Positions 1 to 9,859 are shown, counted from the stretch's first letter. The stretch is 64,000 nucleotides of DNA from Parvibaculum sp. (GCF_019635935.1 NZ_JAHBYN010000001.1:1857501-1921500); one strand, 5' to 3'. Notes: a model not told the origin generated them from the sequence alone. Made by a program: numbers and translations.

Positions 1-305
1 GACATTTCGAGATATTCGACGCCGAAATCCTTCGCATTATGTTCGAGCGTCTCGACCTGGATGCGGCTTTCCTCATCCGCAATGCCCTTGGAACGGTCGG
101 TCGTCGGCACGTTGTGGTCGGCGACGGCCAGCGTCTTTCGCGGCGCATGAACGGCGCGCTTCGCCATGCGCAGACCCTCGAAGGCCTGCGGGCTCGTCAC
201 TTCATGCACGAGATGCCGGTCGATATAGAGAAGGCCCGTGCCGTCTTCGGCCATCTCGACCAGATGCGCATCCCAGATCTTGTCGTACATGGTGCGGGGC
301 GACAT
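1..305 (-). CDS. leuC: 3-isopropylmalate dehydratase large subunit, N-terminal part
   Basis: This is the first 101 residues of LeuC, the iron-sulfur isomerase that converts 2-isopropylmalate to 3-isopropylmalate in leucine synthesis. The gene runs off the left edge of the window. The N-terminus reads [14 protein letters not shown], followed by [18 protein letters not shown] and [11 protein letters not shown], all standard LeuC signatures containing active-site Asp, His and Arg residues. The ATG at 305 fits the usual family start. It lies downstream of the rplS terminator, so it probably has its own promoter between about 306 and 350. The Fe-S cysteines would lie outside the window. Confidence 0.95.
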   Translation of the reverse strand, partial: MSPRTMYDKIWDAHLVEMAEDGTGLLYIDRHLVHEVTSPQAFEGLRMAKRAVHAPRKTLAVADHNVPTTDRSKGIADEESRIQVETLEHNAKDFGVEYLEM

Positions 306-351
306 TTCGCTTTCCTCGTCGTTCGGAATTTTTGTTCAGTGTAGCCCATAA

Positions 352-392
352 CAAAAACGGGCCGGGGCCTTCAGGCGCCCTGCCCGCTTTTC
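352..392 (-). terminator. Intrinsic terminator of the rpsP-rimM-trmD-rplS operon
   Basis: GC-rich arms at 358-369 and 374-386 pair around a short loop and are followed on the minus strand by a TTTTTG run. It lies between rplS and leuC and should end the ribosomal-protein operon. Confidence 0.7.
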
Positions 393-422
393 GATACGGT
401 TTCCGCGGGTTAGCGGAATAAA

Positions 423-815
423 TCAGGCGGCGCCGTTTTCCTGGCTGCGGGTCTTGTGGTCCTGTTTCTCGGTAATTCGGGCAGCCTTGCCGCGCAAGCC
501 CCGCAGGTAATAAAGCTTCGCCCGGCGCACACGGCCCTTGCGCACGACCTTGATCGAGTCGACCAGCGGCCCGTAAAGCGGGAACACGCGCTCGACGCCC
601 TCGCCGTAGGAAATCTTGCGGACGGTGAAGTTCTGGTTGATGCCGCCGCCGGCGCGGCCGATGCAGACGCCTTCATAGGCCTGCAGGCGCTCGCGCGTGC
701 CTTCGACCACCTTCACATTGACCTGCAGCGTATCGCCGGGGGCAAAGTCGGGGATGGTCTTGCCGCTCGAAAGCGTGGCCATCTGCTCCTGATCGAGCTG
801 CTCGATGATATTCAT
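423..815 (-). CDS. rplS: 50S ribosomal protein L19
   Basis: L19 sits at the 30S-50S interface of the ribosome. The protein is 130 residues and has the family hallmarks: [11 protein letters not shown] at the N-terminus, [36 protein letters not shown] and [18 protein letters not shown]. The roughly 15-residue polar tail beyond the usual bacterial length is common in alphaproteobacteria. It is the last gene of the rpsP-rimM-trmD-rplS operon, separated from trmD by about 100 bases and followed by a terminator. Confidence 0.97.
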   Translation of the reverse strand: MNIIEQLDQEQMATLSSGKTIPDFAPGDTLQVNVKVVEGTRERLQAYEGVCIGRAGGGINQNFTVRKISYGEGVERVFPLYGPLVDSIKVVRKGRVRRAKLYYLRGLRGKAARITEKQDHKTRSQENGAA

Positions 816-917
816 GGTCTCAAACCTCGGATATGAAGGCGTTCGGGCTGCAAAAGGGACAATCCCGGCCCGGAAGCGCGCTTCCGTAACACAAATTATG
901 CCCCGTGGCGACTGCCA

Positions 918-1628
918 TCAGGGTTTCTTCCGCAGAAAATCGTCCCAAAGATCGGGCCGTCTTTCCCGCGTCGTCCTTTCGGCCTCGGCACGGCGCCAGG
1001 CCTTGACCTTTTTGTGGTCGCCGGAGGTCAAAACCGGCGGAATCTCACGGCCCTCGAAGATCTGCGGCCTTGTATAGTGCGGGTACTCCAGAAGCCCGCT
1101 TTCGAAGCTTTCCTCGGTCCCCGAGGCGTCCTTGCCCATAACCCCCGGCAGCAGGCGGACAACCGCGTCGATCAGCGCGATGGCCGCCGGTTCGCCCCCG
1201 GAAAGGACGAAATCGCCGAGGCTGACCTCCTCGATGGCCCGGGCCTCGATGACCCGCTGGTCGAGCCCCTCGAAGCGCCCGCAAATCAGCGCCACGCCGG
1301 GCCCCGCCGCCAGTTCCCGGACCCGCGCCTGACGGAGCGGCCGCCCGCGCGGGCTGAGATAGATCAGCGGCCGCGGGTCGCCCGCCGGGTGGACCGCATC
1401 GATCGCCGCCGCCATCACATCGGCCCGCATCACCATGCCGGGCCCACCGCCCGACGGCGTGTCGTCGACCGAGCGGTGCCGGTCGACCGCAAAGTCGCGA
1501 ATATCGACCGCCTCAAGCCGCCAGCGACCGGTTTCAAGCGCCCGGCCCGCAAGCGACAGGCCGAGCGGCCCCGGAAACATCTCCGGGAAGAGCGTCAGCA
1601 CGGTTGCGGTCCAGGCGTCACGCACCAT
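918..1628 (-). CDS. trmD: tRNA (guanine-N1)-methyltransferase
   Basis: TrmD methylates G37 of tRNAs next to the anticodon, using S-adenosylmethionine, and prevents +1 frameshifting. I start it at the ATG at 1628 (236 residues), because the protein then begins with [14 protein letters not shown] as the family does; the open frame extends further upstream without homology. The trefoil-knot SPOUT signatures are visible: [27 protein letters not shown] and [12 protein letters not shown]. The start overlaps the end of rimM by 11 bases, which suggests translational coupling. Confidence 0.95.
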   Translation of the reverse strand: MVRDAWTATVLTLFPEMFPGPLGLSLAGRALETGRWRLEAVDIRDFAVDRHRSVDDTPSGGGPGMVMRADVMAAAIDAVHPAGDPRPLIYLSPRGRPLRQARVRELAAGPGVALICGRFEGLDQRVIEARAIEEVSLGDFVLSGGEPAAIALIDAVVRLLPGVMGKDASGTEESFESGLLEYPHYTRPQIFEGREIPPVLTSGDHKKVKAWRRAEAERTTRERRPDLWDDFLRKKP

Positions 1629-2181
1629 CGGGCTCCTCGCCGCCGCCATCGAACGTGCCGAGCGGCGGATCGATGACGATGCGCCCACCGGCAATATCGA
1701 CTTGCAGCACATTGGCCTCGGTGAAGCCCATCAGTACCGTCGCCCCGCCATCCGCAGGCGCAATCTCGAGAAGATCGCCGGCGCCGAAATTATGTACGCC
1801 GGCGACCGTGCCGTAATCGTGGTCACCTACGCCGACGGCACGAAGCCCGACGAGATCGGCGTGATACCAGCCCTCGTCATCGCCCGCCGGCGGCAGCCTG
1901 TCGCGCGGCACATAAAGCTCGGTGCCGCGAAGCACCTCGGCCGCGTCGCGGTCGTCGATGCCGCCGAGCCGGCACAGCACCAGTTCCTTGACCATGCCCT
2001 TCGCCTCGATCGCGAAGTGCCGCGCGCCGTCGGCCGTTTCGACCGGACCGTAAGCCGCGACGCCTTCCGGCGCCTCGGTGAACGGCTTGACGCGGACAAG
2101 ACCGCGCACGCCATGCGCGCCGACAACGACGCCGAGACAGACTTTGCGTTGCGAAGCCTCGACCATCGGCGCGCGCTGCAA
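1618..2181 (-). CDS. rimM: 16S rRNA processing/maturation factor RimM
   Basis: RimM binds S19 and assists assembly of the 30S head. The 187-residue product has an N-terminal RimM domain ([20 protein letters not shown]) and a C-terminal PRC-barrel (residues about 105-165, with [10 protein letters not shown] and GAGDLLEI). It lies between rpsP and trmD in the conserved order, 6 bases after rpsP and overlapping trmD. The C-terminal tail is acidic and Gly-rich ([11 protein letters not shown]). Confidence 0.94.
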   Translation of the reverse strand: MQRAPMVEASQRKVCLGVVVGAHGVRGLVRVKPFTEAPEGVAAYGPVETADGARHFAIEAKGMVKELVLCRLGGIDDRDAAEVLRGTELYVPRDRLPPAGDDEGWYHADLVGLRAVGVGDHDYGTVAGVHNFGAGDLLEIAPADGGATVLMGFTEANVLQVDIAGGRIVIDPPLGTFDGGGEEPDGA

Positions 2182-2187
2182 AGCCGG

Positions 2188-2616
2188 TTAGGCCTGCGCC
2201 TCTTCGGCAGGCGCCTCGCCTTCGGCCGGTGCTTCGGCGGCAGGCTCTTCGGCCGGCGCCTTGGCGGCTTCGGCGGCCTCTTCGGCCGCGATGCGCGCCG
2301 CTTCGAGACGCTCCTGCGCCTTCGCCTTGGGCTTCGACTTTTCCGGGTTGTTGCGCGCCTTGCGCGTATATGCGCCCGCCTCGTCGAGGAAGCGCGCGAC
2401 GCGGTCGGTCGGCAGCGCGCCGTGACCCAGCCAATGCTTGGCGCGCTCGATGTCGAGCACCAGGCGGTCCTTGTTGTCCTTCGGCAGCAGCGGATTGAAC
2501 GTGCCGATCTTTTCGATGAAGCGGCCGTCGCGGGGCGAGCGCGTGTCGGCGACGACGACGCGGTAGAAGGGACGCTTCTTGGCACCGCCGCGGGCGAGCC
2601 TGATTTTCAGAGCCAT
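2188..2616 (-). CDS. rpsP: 30S ribosomal protein S16 with Ala/Glu/Pro tail
   Basis: S16 is a small-subunit assembly protein. The conserved core covers residues 1 to about 85, with [19 protein letters not shown] and KIGTFNPLL. From about residue 100 it continues into a low-complexity Ala/Glu/Pro tail that includes [18 protein letters not shown], making it 142 residues instead of about 80-90. Such tails occur in other alphaproteobacterial S16 proteins; the role is unknown. It is the first gene of the four-gene operon, 88 bases after ffh. Confidence 0.97.
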   Translation of the reverse strand: MALKIRLARGGAKKRPFYRVVVADTRSPRDGRFIEKIGTFNPLLPKDNKDRLVLDIERAKHWLGHGALPTDRVARFLDEAGAYTRKARNNPEKSKPKAKAQERLEAARIAAEEAAEAAKAPAEEPAAEAPAEGEAPAEEAQA

Positions 2617-2704
2617 CTTGTCTTGCCTTTCAGGTAGCCGGCGCGTAATGCGCCGGGATTAATATTTCGTCCGTACACAAACCGATGCGCGATGCGCACC
2701 GGCT

Positions 2705-4219
2705 CTATTTCTTTTTCTTTCCCGGCGGCAGGCCCGGAAGGCCGCCCCCGAAACCCGTGCCGGGAAGCCCCGGCAAACCGCTCATGCCGCCAAGACCGCG
2801 CGGCAACCCGCCGCCCGGCGGCAACAACTTTTCGAGCGCCTTCGGATCCGACGCCATTTCGGGCGGCATTTCCGGCGCGCCGCCGCCGAAGAGTTTCGAC
2901 AACATGCCGCCCTTCTGGCGACCCATCGCCTTCATCATGTCGGCCATCTGGCGATGCAGCTTCAACAGGCGGTTGATCTCCTGCACCTCGGTGCCGGAGC
3001 CGCGCGCGATGCGCTTCTTGCGGCTGGCGTTGAGCACTTTCGGATTGCGCCGTTCGTCTTTCGTCATCGACGAAATGATCGCCGCCTGACGCTTGACGAC
3101 ACCGTCGTCCATATGCGCGTTGGCGGCCTGCATCTGCGCCTTGCCGACACCGGGCAGCATGCCGAGTACGCCCTTCATGCCGCCCATGCGTTTCATCTGT
3201 GCAAGCTGTTCGGCCATGTCGTCGAGGTCGAACTGACCCTTCCGCATTTTCTCGGCCATCTTGTTGGCCTTGTCGGCATCGATGGTCTCGGCGGCTTTTT
3301 CAACGAGGCTGACGACATCGCCCATGCCGAGAATGCGGCCGGCGACACGGTCGGCGCGGAAATCTTCCAGCGCGTCCATTTTTTCGCCGGTGCCCAGCAC
3401 CTTGATCGGAACGCCGGTGACGGCGCGCATCGAAAGCGCCGCGCCGCCGCGTCCGTCGCCGTCGACGCGCGTCAGAACGATGCCGGTGACGCCGACGCGG
3501 GCCTTGAAGGATTCGGCGACATTGACCGCGTCCTGACCGGTCAGGCTGTCGGCGACGAGCAGCGTTTCGTGCGGATCGGTCGCGTCGCGCACCTGCGCGA
3601 CCTCGGCCATCAGATCCTCGTCGACATGAATGCGGCCGGCCGTGTCGAGCATCAGCACGTCGTAGCCGCCGAGACGCGCCGCTTCCATGGCACGCTTCGC
3701 GATCTGCACCGGCTGCTGGCCGGCGACAATGGGGAGCGTCGAAACGCCGGTCTGCTCGCCGAGGATTTTCAACTGCTCCTGCGCGGCCGGGCGGCGCGTG
3801 TCGAGCGAGGCCATCAGCACGCGGCGCTTGTCGCGCTCGCTCATGCGTTTGGCGATCTTGGCGGTCGAGGTGGTTTTGCCCGAGCCCTGCAAGCCCACCA
3901 TCATGATGACGACAGGCGCGGCGGCGCGCAGCGAGATCGCAGTGTCGGCCTCGGTGCCGCCCAGCATCTCGACCAGCTCGTCGTGAACGATCTTGATGAC
4001 CTGCTGGCCGGGCGTGACCGACTTCAGCACTTCCTGGCCGACGGCGCGGGCGCGCACCTTGTCGACGAAAGACTTGGCGACCGGGAGCGCGACATCGGCC
4101 TCGAGCAGCGCCCGCCGCACCTCGCGCATGGCTTCGTCGACATCCTTCTCGCTCAGGGCGCCGCGGCCCTTGAGCTTGGAAAGAACATCGCCGAAGCGGC
4201 CTGTCAGGTTCTCGAACAC
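2705..4219 (-). CDS. ffh: Signal recognition particle protein Ffh
   Basis: Ffh binds signal sequences and the 4.5S RNA and docks with FtsY to deliver membrane proteins to SecYEG. I start at a GTG at 4219, giving MFENLTGRFGDVL, the normal family start (504 residues); the open frame upstream of it looks non-coding. Domains: N helical bundle (1-90), GTPase G domain (G1 GLQGSGKTTSTAK, DTAGR), then the methionine-rich M domain. The G4 region reads TRVDGDGRGG where TKLDGDARGG is usual. The C-terminus is a Gly/Pro/Leu-rich repeat tail ending in four lysines. Its receptor gene ftsY is at 8903-9859. Confidence 0.96.
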   Translation of the reverse strand: MFENLTGRFGDVLSKLKGRGALSEKDVDEAMREVRRALLEADVALPVAKSFVDKVRARAVGQEVLKSVTPGQQVIKIVHDELVEMLGGTEADTAISLRAAAPVVIMMVGLQGSGKTTSTAKIAKRMSERDKRRVLMASLDTRRPAAQEQLKILGEQTGVSTLPIVAGQQPVQIAKRAMEAARLGGYDVLMLDTAGRIHVDEDLMAEVAQVRDATDPHETLLVADSLTGQDAVNVAESFKARVGVTGIVLTRVDGDGRGGAALSMRAVTGVPIKVLGTGEKMDALEDFRADRVAGRILGMGDVVSLVEKAAETIDADKANKMAEKMRKGQFDLDDMAEQLAQMKRMGGMKGVLGMLPGVGKAQMQAANAHMDDGVVKRQAAIISSMTKDERRNPKVLNASRKKRIARGSGTEVQEINRLLKLHRQMADMMKAMGRQKGGMLSKLFGGGAPEMPPEMASDPKALEKLLPPGGGLPRGLGGMSGLPGLPGTGFGGGLPGLPPGKKKK

Positions 4220-4366
4220 TTCTAGGTCAAGTCCTTGTCGCACAAAGCAAAATCGCTTCCGCGAGCGAACATCGCCGGCGGAAGTTGACCCGGGCTCCAT
4301 GCCTCGGGCGGGTCGGGGCGCAACAATGTCCCGAAAATCTGGCCGGAACCTAGGGGGCGAAGGTCC

Positions 4367-4846
4367 TCAAGTCAACGATTTCAGCAGCAACTGGAGCGCC
4401 GCAGCGCCAAAAGCCCGCATATTGGCGGCGCGGTCGGCCGAGCCGGTGCTGACCGTGATCGCGGCGGGGCGCGGACCGGCAAGGCCGATCACGGCCGTGC
4501 CCGGCGGCGGACCGTAGGGCGAGCCGGAGGGACCGGAGGCCCCCATTTCAGCCAGCGCCCATGTCGATCCGAGCTTCTGCCTCGCCACCTCCGCCATTGC
4601 CGCCACATAGGGCTCCGTCAGCGGCTTGAGGTCGGGCGCCGGCGGACCCTTGAGGTCGTAAAGCGCCCTGGCTGCGCCGCGCGTATAGATGACGGTGCTC
4701 CCGAGATAAAAGGCCGAGGCGCCGGGCTGCGCGACCAGCGCCGCCGAGACGAGGCCGCCCATCGAGCTCTCCGACAGGGCGAGGGTTTCGCCGCGCTTTT
4801 TGAGCCGTTCCGCGACTTCCGCCGCGAGCGGGATCAGTTTTTCCAT
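4367..4846 (-). CDS. CinA C-terminal-domain (PncC-like) protein
   Basis: This 159-residue protein matches the stand-alone CinA C-terminal domain, whose active members are nicotinamide-nucleotide amidohydrolases in NAD salvage. It keeps the SES motif with the nucleophilic Ser near residue 26 (ALSESSMGGLVSAAL) and a Gly/Pro-rich loop (GPSGSPYGPPPGTAV). Where active PncC has the catalytic Lys (YSNEAK-type segment), this protein reads YTRGAARAL, apparently with Ala, so activity is doubtful. It is preceded by the PIG-L gene, overlapping by 13 bases, so the two are probably co-translated. Confidence 0.8.
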   Translation of the reverse strand: MEKLIPLAAEVAERLKKRGETLALSESSMGGLVSAALVAQPGASAFYLGSTVIYTRGAARALYDLKGPPAPDLKPLTEPYVAAMAEVARQKLGSTWALAEMGASGPSGSPYGPPPGTAVIGLAGPRPAAITVSTGSADRAANMRAFGAAALQLLLKSLT

Positions 4847-5664
4847 TGGCCGGTCTCCAGATCGCGCACCGCGTAGAACTCCTTGTCCCAGATCATGTAG
4901 AGAAGCCGCGTCGGCATCTTGTAGGCCTTCGCCACGTAGTTGGCCTGGGCAGCATGAATTTGCCAGCCGCGCACCTTCGAGGCCATGTTGCCGGGCGTCG
5001 AATGGGTGGGAAGCGGCTGGTTCTCGGCGACGAATTTGCCCGTCCGGCGGCCAAGCTTCAGCAGCGAGCGCCGGGGGATCAGCGGATAGGCAACGAAGCG
5101 CGGCGCCGCGCCGCCATCCGCCCGCAACCGCTCGATCGCCTGCTCGGCAACAAGCCCCATGCGCATGTGATCCTTGTGGCCGGTCGCCCCGCTGGCGGGC
5201 CAGAAGGCGACGACGAGATCGGGCCGGTAGCGCTTGATGGCATCGGCGACACGGGCAATGAGTTCATCGGCCGGAATATCCGGCAAACCGCCATCGGGGT
5301 AGTCCCAGACTTCCTGATCGTCGATGCCGAGCGCAAAGCCGTTTTTCAGCGCCTCCGCCTTGCGGATGATGCCGAGCTCGGACTGGCGGCAGACAACCGG
5401 CGACTGGGTGCCGGCATCGCCGGGCGTGGCCGTCACCATGGAGAGATAGGCGCCCTCCGCCTTGGCCGAGGTGAGGAGCCCGTTGATGAGCTGCTCGTCG
5501 TCGGGATGGGCGAAAACGGCGAGAATCCGCTTCGCGCCGACATCGCCGGCAACCGAACGGACGCGCCGGGCGGCGGGATCGTCGAAGAATGTGCGATAGC
5601 GGAAAAAGACGGCGGCCGCCGCCAGCAGGGCCAGTCCCGCCGCGATCCCCATAACCCAAAGCAT
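4834..5664 (-). CDS. PIG-L family deacetylase, membrane-anchored
   Basis: PIG-L/LmbE enzymes are zinc-dependent N-deacetylases acting on N-acetylglucosamine-like substrates. I choose the ATG at 5664 (276 residues) because a strong GGGAGGGG purine tract lies just upstream; the frame could start at 5715. Residues 1-24 form one hydrophobic anchor. The zinc motif AHPDDE is at about 52-57 and the second metal-binding element GHKDHM lies in the middle of the chain. It is likely anchored in the inner membrane with the catalytic domain outside, which I infer from the N-terminal anchor. The substrate is unknown. It is divergent from dapF. Confidence 0.85.
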   Translation of the reverse strand: MLWVMGIAAGLALLAAAAVFFRYRTFFDDPAARRVRSVAGDVGAKRILAVFAHPDDEQLINGLLTSAKAEGAYLSMVTATPGDAGTQSPVVCRQSELGIIRKAEALKNGFALGIDDQEVWDYPDGGLPDIPADELIARVADAIKRYRPDLVVAFWPASGATGHKDHMRMGLVAEQAIERLRADGGAAPRFVAYPLIPRRSLLKLGRRTGKFVAENQPLPTHSTPGNMASKVRGWQIHAAQANYVAKAYKMPTRLLYMIWDKEFYAVRDLETGQWKN

Positions 5665-5738
5665 CCGCCCCTCCCTCGCCGCTTCTTTCCCCAATCTACT
5701 GGCATAAGAGGACAAAAAGCGCCATATATCCGGACATT

Positions 5739-6620
5739 ATGACCGGCATGACGCATCATTTCCTGAAGATGAACGGGCTCGGCAACGACTTCGTCGTGCT
5801 GGACCTGCGCCGCGAGCCATTGGTGCTGACGGATCAGATCGCGCGCGCCATTGCCGACCGCGAAACCGGCATCGGCTGCGACCAGCTCATCACCATCGAA
5901 CATCCCCGCCATGGCGGCGACGCCTTCATGGGCATCCGCAACAGCGATGGCGGCGCCGTGGAAGCCTGCGGCAACGCGGCACGCTGCATCGGCAGGCTCA
6001 TTCTCGACGAGACCGGCAAGGACGCGGTAATCATCGAAACGCCGGCCGGCGACACGGTCGCGACACGCGCCGGGGACGACCGGATCACCGTTGACATGGG
6101 CGCGCCGCGCCTGAAGTGGGACGAGATCCCGCTGTCGGAGGAATTTCAGGATACGCGCGCTATCGAACTCGAGATCGGACCGCTCGGCGCGCCGATCATG
6201 CATTCGCCGGGCGTCGTCAATGTCGGCAATCCGCATGCGATCTTCTTCGTCGAGGATGTCGACGCGATCGACCTCGCGCGGTCGGGGCCGATGCTCGAAA
6301 ATCATCCACTTTTTCCCGAACGCGCCAACATCTCGGTCGCGCAGGTGCTGTCGCCGACCCATATCCGCTTGCGCACCTGGGAACGCGGCGCCGGCCTGAC
6401 ACGCGCCTGCGGCACGGCCGCCTGCGCGGCAACCGTTGCCGCCGTGCGCCGCCGCAAGACCGAACGCAAGATCACGGTGTCGTTGCCGGGCGGCGACCTG
6501 ACCGTCGAATGGCTGCCCGACACCGACAAGGGCTATGGCCATATCCTGATGACGGGCGATGCGATGCTCGACCGTGAAGGGACGCTGGACCCGCGCCTGC
6601 TTTCGGGTGTGGCCGCATGA
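5739..6620 (+). CDS. dapF: Diaminopimelate epimerase
   Basis: DapF interconverts LL- and meso-diaminopimelate for lysine and peptidoglycan synthesis. Both catalytic cysteines are present: C77 in VEACGNAARC and C224 in TRACGTAACAA, as is the substrate loop KMNGLGNDF. It has 293 residues; an internal ATG at 5748 would start it at MTHHFLKMNG, closer to homologues. It overlaps mtaB by 4 bases (ATGA), indicating a translationally coupled dapF-mtaB pair, an arrangement common in alphaproteobacteria. Confidence 0.96.
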   Translation: MTGMTHHFLKMNGLGNDFVVLDLRREPLVLTDQIARAIADRETGIGCDQLITIEHPRHGGDAFMGIRNSDGGAVEACGNAARCIGRLILDETGKDAVIIETPAGDTVATRAGDDRITVDMGAPRLKWDEIPLSEEFQDTRAIELEIGPLGAPIMHSPGVVNVGNPHAIFFVEDVDAIDLARSGPMLENHPLFPERANISVAQVLSPTHIRLRTWERGAGLTRACGTAACAATVAAVRRRKTERKITVSLPGGDLTVEWLPDTDKGYGHILMTGDAMLDREGTLDPRLLSGVAA

Positions 6621-7882
6621 CGAAGCGCACCGACATCGTCACCTTCGGTTGCCGCCTCAACGCCTACGAGTCGGAAGTGATGCGCGGCCATGCCGATGCT
6701 GCAGGGCTGGAAGGCGCCATCGTTTTCAACACCTGCGCGGTGACGGCCGAAGCCGAACGGCAGGCGCGGCAAGCGATCCGCAAGGCGCGCCGCGAAAACC
6801 CCGATGCGCGCATCATCGTCACCGGCTGCGCCGCACAGGTGAACCCGGATCAGTTTGCCGAAATGCCCGAAGTCGATCTGGTGATTGGCAATGCGGAAAA
6901 GATGAACGCGGCAAGCTGGCAACCGGCGCTGGCGCTACATGCCAATGAACGCATCCGCGTCAACGACATCATGTCGGTGACCGAAACCGCCGGGCACCTG
7001 ATCGGCGGGCTCGAAGGCCGGGCGCGCGCTTTCGTGCAGGTGCAGAACGGCTGCGACCATCGCTGCACCTTCTGCATCATTCCTTACGGCCGCGGACCCT
7101 CGCGCAGCGTCGCCGCGGGCGAGATTGTCGCCGAAGTCCGAAAGCTCGTCGAGAACGGCTACCGCGAAGTCGTGCTGACCGGCGTCGACATCACCTCCTA
7201 TGGCGGCGACCTGCCGGGACGCCCGAGCCTCGGCAATCTGGCGCGGCGCATCCTGAAGCTGGTGCCGGAACTCGAACGCCTGCGTCTGTCTTCAATCGAC
7301 TCGATCGAGGCCGACGACGACCTGATGCGCCTGATCGCCGACGAAGAGCGGCTGATGCCGCATCTGCATCTTTCGCTGCAATCGGGCGATGACATGATCC
7401 TGAAGCGGATGAAGCGCCGTCATCTGCGCGACGATTCGATCCGCTTCTGCGGCGAGGCGCGGCGGTTGCGCCCCGACATCGTCTTCGGCGCCGACTTCAT
7501 CGCCGGCTTCCCGACCGAAACGGACGGGATGTTTGCAAACACGATGCGCCTCGTCGACGAATGCGGACTGACATGGCTGCATGTTTTCCCCTTCAGTCCG
7601 CGCCCCGGCACGCCTGCCGCGAAGATGCCGCAGGTTTCCCGCGAAGTGGCAAAGGCACGCGCCGAGCAATTGCGCATCAAAGGCGCCGCCCGCGTTCGCG
7701 CGCATCTCGACACCGGCCTCGGCGCGACGAAACCGGTGCTGATGGAGACGCCGACGACCGGCCGCACCCACCAGTTCACGCCGGTGCGTCTTGCCGACAG
7801 CGCCGCGACAGCCGGCGAAATATTGCCGTTGCGCCTTGCCGCCCATGACGGGCAAAGCTTCGAAGGGTTGCGCGCGGCGTGA
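6617..7882 (+). CDS. mtaB: tRNA t6A37 methylthiotransferase MtaB
   Basis: MtaB is a radical-SAM enzyme that converts t6A37 to ms2t6A37 in tRNAs decoding ANN codons. The 421-residue protein has the N-terminal UPF0004 cluster cysteines (C12, C40, C71), the radical-SAM triad C146-x3-C150-x2-C153 (CDHRCTFC), and a C-terminal TRAM-like segment ([18 protein letters not shown]). The N-terminus [11 protein letters not shown] is typical of MtaB rather than MiaB. It is coupled to dapF upstream and followed 23 bases later by purC. Confidence 0.94.
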   Translation: MTKRTDIVTFGCRLNAYESEVMRGHADAAGLEGAIVFNTCAVTAEAERQARQAIRKARRENPDARIIVTGCAAQVNPDQFAEMPEVDLVIGNAEKMNAASWQPALALHANERIRVNDIMSVTETAGHLIGGLEGRARAFVQVQNGCDHRCTFCIIPYGRGPSRSVAAGEIVAEVRKLVENGYREVVLTGVDITSYGGDLPGRPSLGNLARRILKLVPELERLRLSSIDSIEADDDLMRLIADEERLMPHLHLSLQSGDDMILKRMKRRHLRDDSIRFCGEARRLRPDIVFGADFIAGFPTETDGMFANTMRLVDECGLTWLHVFPFSPRPGTPAAKMPQVSREVAKARAEQLRIKGAARVRAHLDTGLGATKPVLMETPTTGRTHQFTPVRLADSAATAGEILPLRLAAHDGQSFEGLRAA

Positions 7883-7905
7883 AGCGCGGCGGCGAAAGTG
7901 GATTG

Positions 7906-8892
7906 ATGGACATCGAGACATTGAAATCGCGGGGCGCGGCGGACCAGATATTGGCCGATGCGACGATCCCGGAACTGCCGAACCATTATCGCGGCAAGGT
8001 GCGCGACAATTACGATCTGCCCGACGGGCGGCGGATCATTGTCGCCAGCGACCGCCTGAGCGCCTTCGACCGGATTCTGGCGGCGATCCCCTACAAGGGT
8101 CAGGTGCTGACGCAGACGGCGCGCTTCTGGTTCGAGGCGACCGCCGACATTTGCCCCAACCATGTCCTCGACTACCCCGATCCGAATGTCGTGATCGGCA
8201 AACGTCTCGACATCCTGCCGGTCGAGATTGTCGTGCGCGACTATCTGGCCGGCAGCACCGGCACCTCGGTGCTGACGCTCTACAAAGCGGGCAAGCGGGA
8301 AATGTACGGCGTAACCTTGCCGGACGGGTTGCGCGCCAACGCAAAGCTGCCGCAAACGATCATCACGCCGACCAGCAAGGCCTTCGACGGCGCGCATGAC
8401 GAGCCGCTGACGCCGGAGGAGATTGTCGGCAAGGGGCTTCTAACGGCCGCGCAATGGCAGACATTGTCGGACTATGCGCTGGCACTGTTCGCCCGCGGGC
8501 GAGAGATCGCGGCGACGCGCGGGCTGATCCTGGTCGACACCAAATATGAGTTCGGCACCGACGCGGATGGCCGCATCGTGCTGGCCGATGAAATCCACAC
8601 GCCCGACAGCAGCCGCTATTGGCTCGCGAAGAGCTATGAAGCACGGCTGGCGGCGGGCGAGCCGCCGGAGAGTTTCGACAAGGATTTCGTGCGCAACTGG
8701 GTCGCCGCGCGTTGCGATCCCTATAACGACCCGATTCCGGAAATTCCCGAAGACCTCGTGCTGGAAACGGCGGCCGTCTATATTCGCGCCTTCGAGACGA
8801 TCACGGGACGAAAATTCGAGTTCCCGCCGCAAGGCGAAGCGCCGCTGGCGCGCATCAGGCGCAACCTCGCGTCCTGCTTCCAGACCGCATGA
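7906..8892 (+). CDS. purC: SAICAR synthetase, long form
   Basis: PurC joins CAIR and aspartate using ATP in purine synthesis. Signatures: [21 protein letters not shown] near residues 25-45, [35 protein letters not shown] and [13 protein letters not shown] start at the ATG at 7906 (328 residues) after a GTGGA tract; a GTG at 7879 is also open. It is the about 300-residue type resembling yeast Ade1, not the about 240-residue enterobacterial form, and lies away from other pur genes, between mtaB and ftsY. Confidence 0.93.
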   Translation: MDIETLKSRGAADQILADATIPELPNHYRGKVRDNYDLPDGRRIIVASDRLSAFDRILAAIPYKGQVLTQTARFWFEATADICPNHVLDYPDPNVVIGKRLDILPVEIVVRDYLAGSTGTSVLTLYKAGKREMYGVTLPDGLRANAKLPQTIITPTSKAFDGAHDEPLTPEEIVGKGLLTAAQWQTLSDYALALFARGREIAATRGLILVDTKYEFGTDADGRIVLADEIHTPDSSRYWLAKSYEARLAAGEPPESFDKDFVRNWVAARCDPYNDPIPEIPEDLVLETAAVYIRAFETITGRKFEFPPQGEAPLARIRRNLASCFQTA

Positions 8893-8902
8893 GCGAACCC
8901 GC

Positions 8903-9859
8903 ATGAGCGAAAGCGACACCGGCACAGAGACAGGCGAAAAGAAGAAGTCCCTCTTCCGGCGCATGAAGGAAGGGCTCGCGCGCTCGACGCGAACGCTCTC
9001 CGACGGCATCACCGGCATCTTCACGAAAAGAAAGCTCGACGCCGCAACGCTGGACGAGCTTGAGGAACTGCTGATCGCCGCCGATCTCGGCCTCGACGCG
9101 GCCGCCGCCATCGCGGAGGCCGTCGGCAAGGATCGTCACGACAAGGAAATCACGCCGGAGGAAATCCGCCGCCTCGTCGCCGATGAAATTGCGCAAGTGC
9201 TGAAGCCGGTCGAAAGGCCGCTGGCGATCGATACGACGAAGAAGCCCTTCGTGATCCTGATGGCGGGCGTCAACGGCGCCGGCAAGACGACGACCATCGG
9301 CAAGATCGGGGCGAAGTTGAAGGCCGAAGGCAAGTCGGTGATGCTGGCGGCGGGCGACACCTTCCGCGCCGCCGCCGTCGAGCAGTTGAAAGTCTGGGGA
9401 ACGCGCATCGGCGCGCCGGTTTGTTCGACGAAGATCGGCGGCGATGCGGCGGGCCTTGCCTATGAAGCGCTGGCCCGCGCGAAGGAAGAGGGCACCGACG
9501 TGTTGATGATCGACACGGCCGGGCGCCTGCAGAACAAGGCCGATCTGATGGCCGAGCTCGAAAAGGTGATCCGCGTGATGCGGAAGCTCGATCCGGAATG
9601 CCCGCATGCGACGCTGCTGGTGCTCGATGCGACGACCGGCCAGAACGCGCTCAATCAGGTCGAAATCTTCGGGCAGACGGCCGGCGTCACCGGCCTCGTG
9701 ATGACCAAGCTCGACGGCACGGCGCGGGGCGGCATTTTGGTCGCCATCGCAAAACGCTTCGGCCTGCCCGTGCATCTGGTCGGTATCGGCGAGGGGATCG
9801 ACGACCTGCAGGATTTCGATGCGGAAGCCTTTGCGAAGGCCATCACCGGCGCAAGTTGA
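8903..9859 (+). CDS. ftsY: Signal recognition particle receptor FtsY
   Basis: FtsY is the membrane-associated GTPase that receives Ffh-ribosome complexes. Starting at the ATG at 8903 gives 318 residues: a short charged A region (1-20, KKKSLFRRMKEG, likely lipid binding), the N domain, and the G domain with G1 GVNGAGKTTTIGK, DTAGRLQNK, TKLDGTARGG and the insertion-box motif GDTFRAAAVEQL. The A domain is much shorter than in E. coli, as is usual in alphaproteobacteria. It starts 10 bases after purC, probably in the same transcript. Confidence 0.95.
   Translation: MSESDTGTETGEKKKSLFRRMKEGLARSTRTLSDGITGIFTKRKLDAATLDELEELLIAADLGLDAAAAIAEAVGKDRHDKEITPEEIRRLVADEIAQVLKPVERPLAIDTTKKPFVILMAGVNGAGKTTTIGKIGAKLKAEGKSVMLAAGDTFRAAAVEQLKVWGTRIGAPVCSTKIGGDAAGLAYEALARAKEEGTDVLMIDTAGRLQNKADLMAELEKVIRVMRKLDPECPHATLLVLDATTGQNALNQVEIFGQTAGVTGLVMTKLDGTARGGILVAIAKRFGLPVHLVGIGEGIDDLQDFDAEAFAKAITGAS

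Noticed and set aside
4220..4300. N-terminal extension of Ffh to an ATG at 4300
   Set aside because: The 27 extra residues have no counterpart in Ffh proteins, while the GTG at 4219 starts precisely at the family N-terminus.
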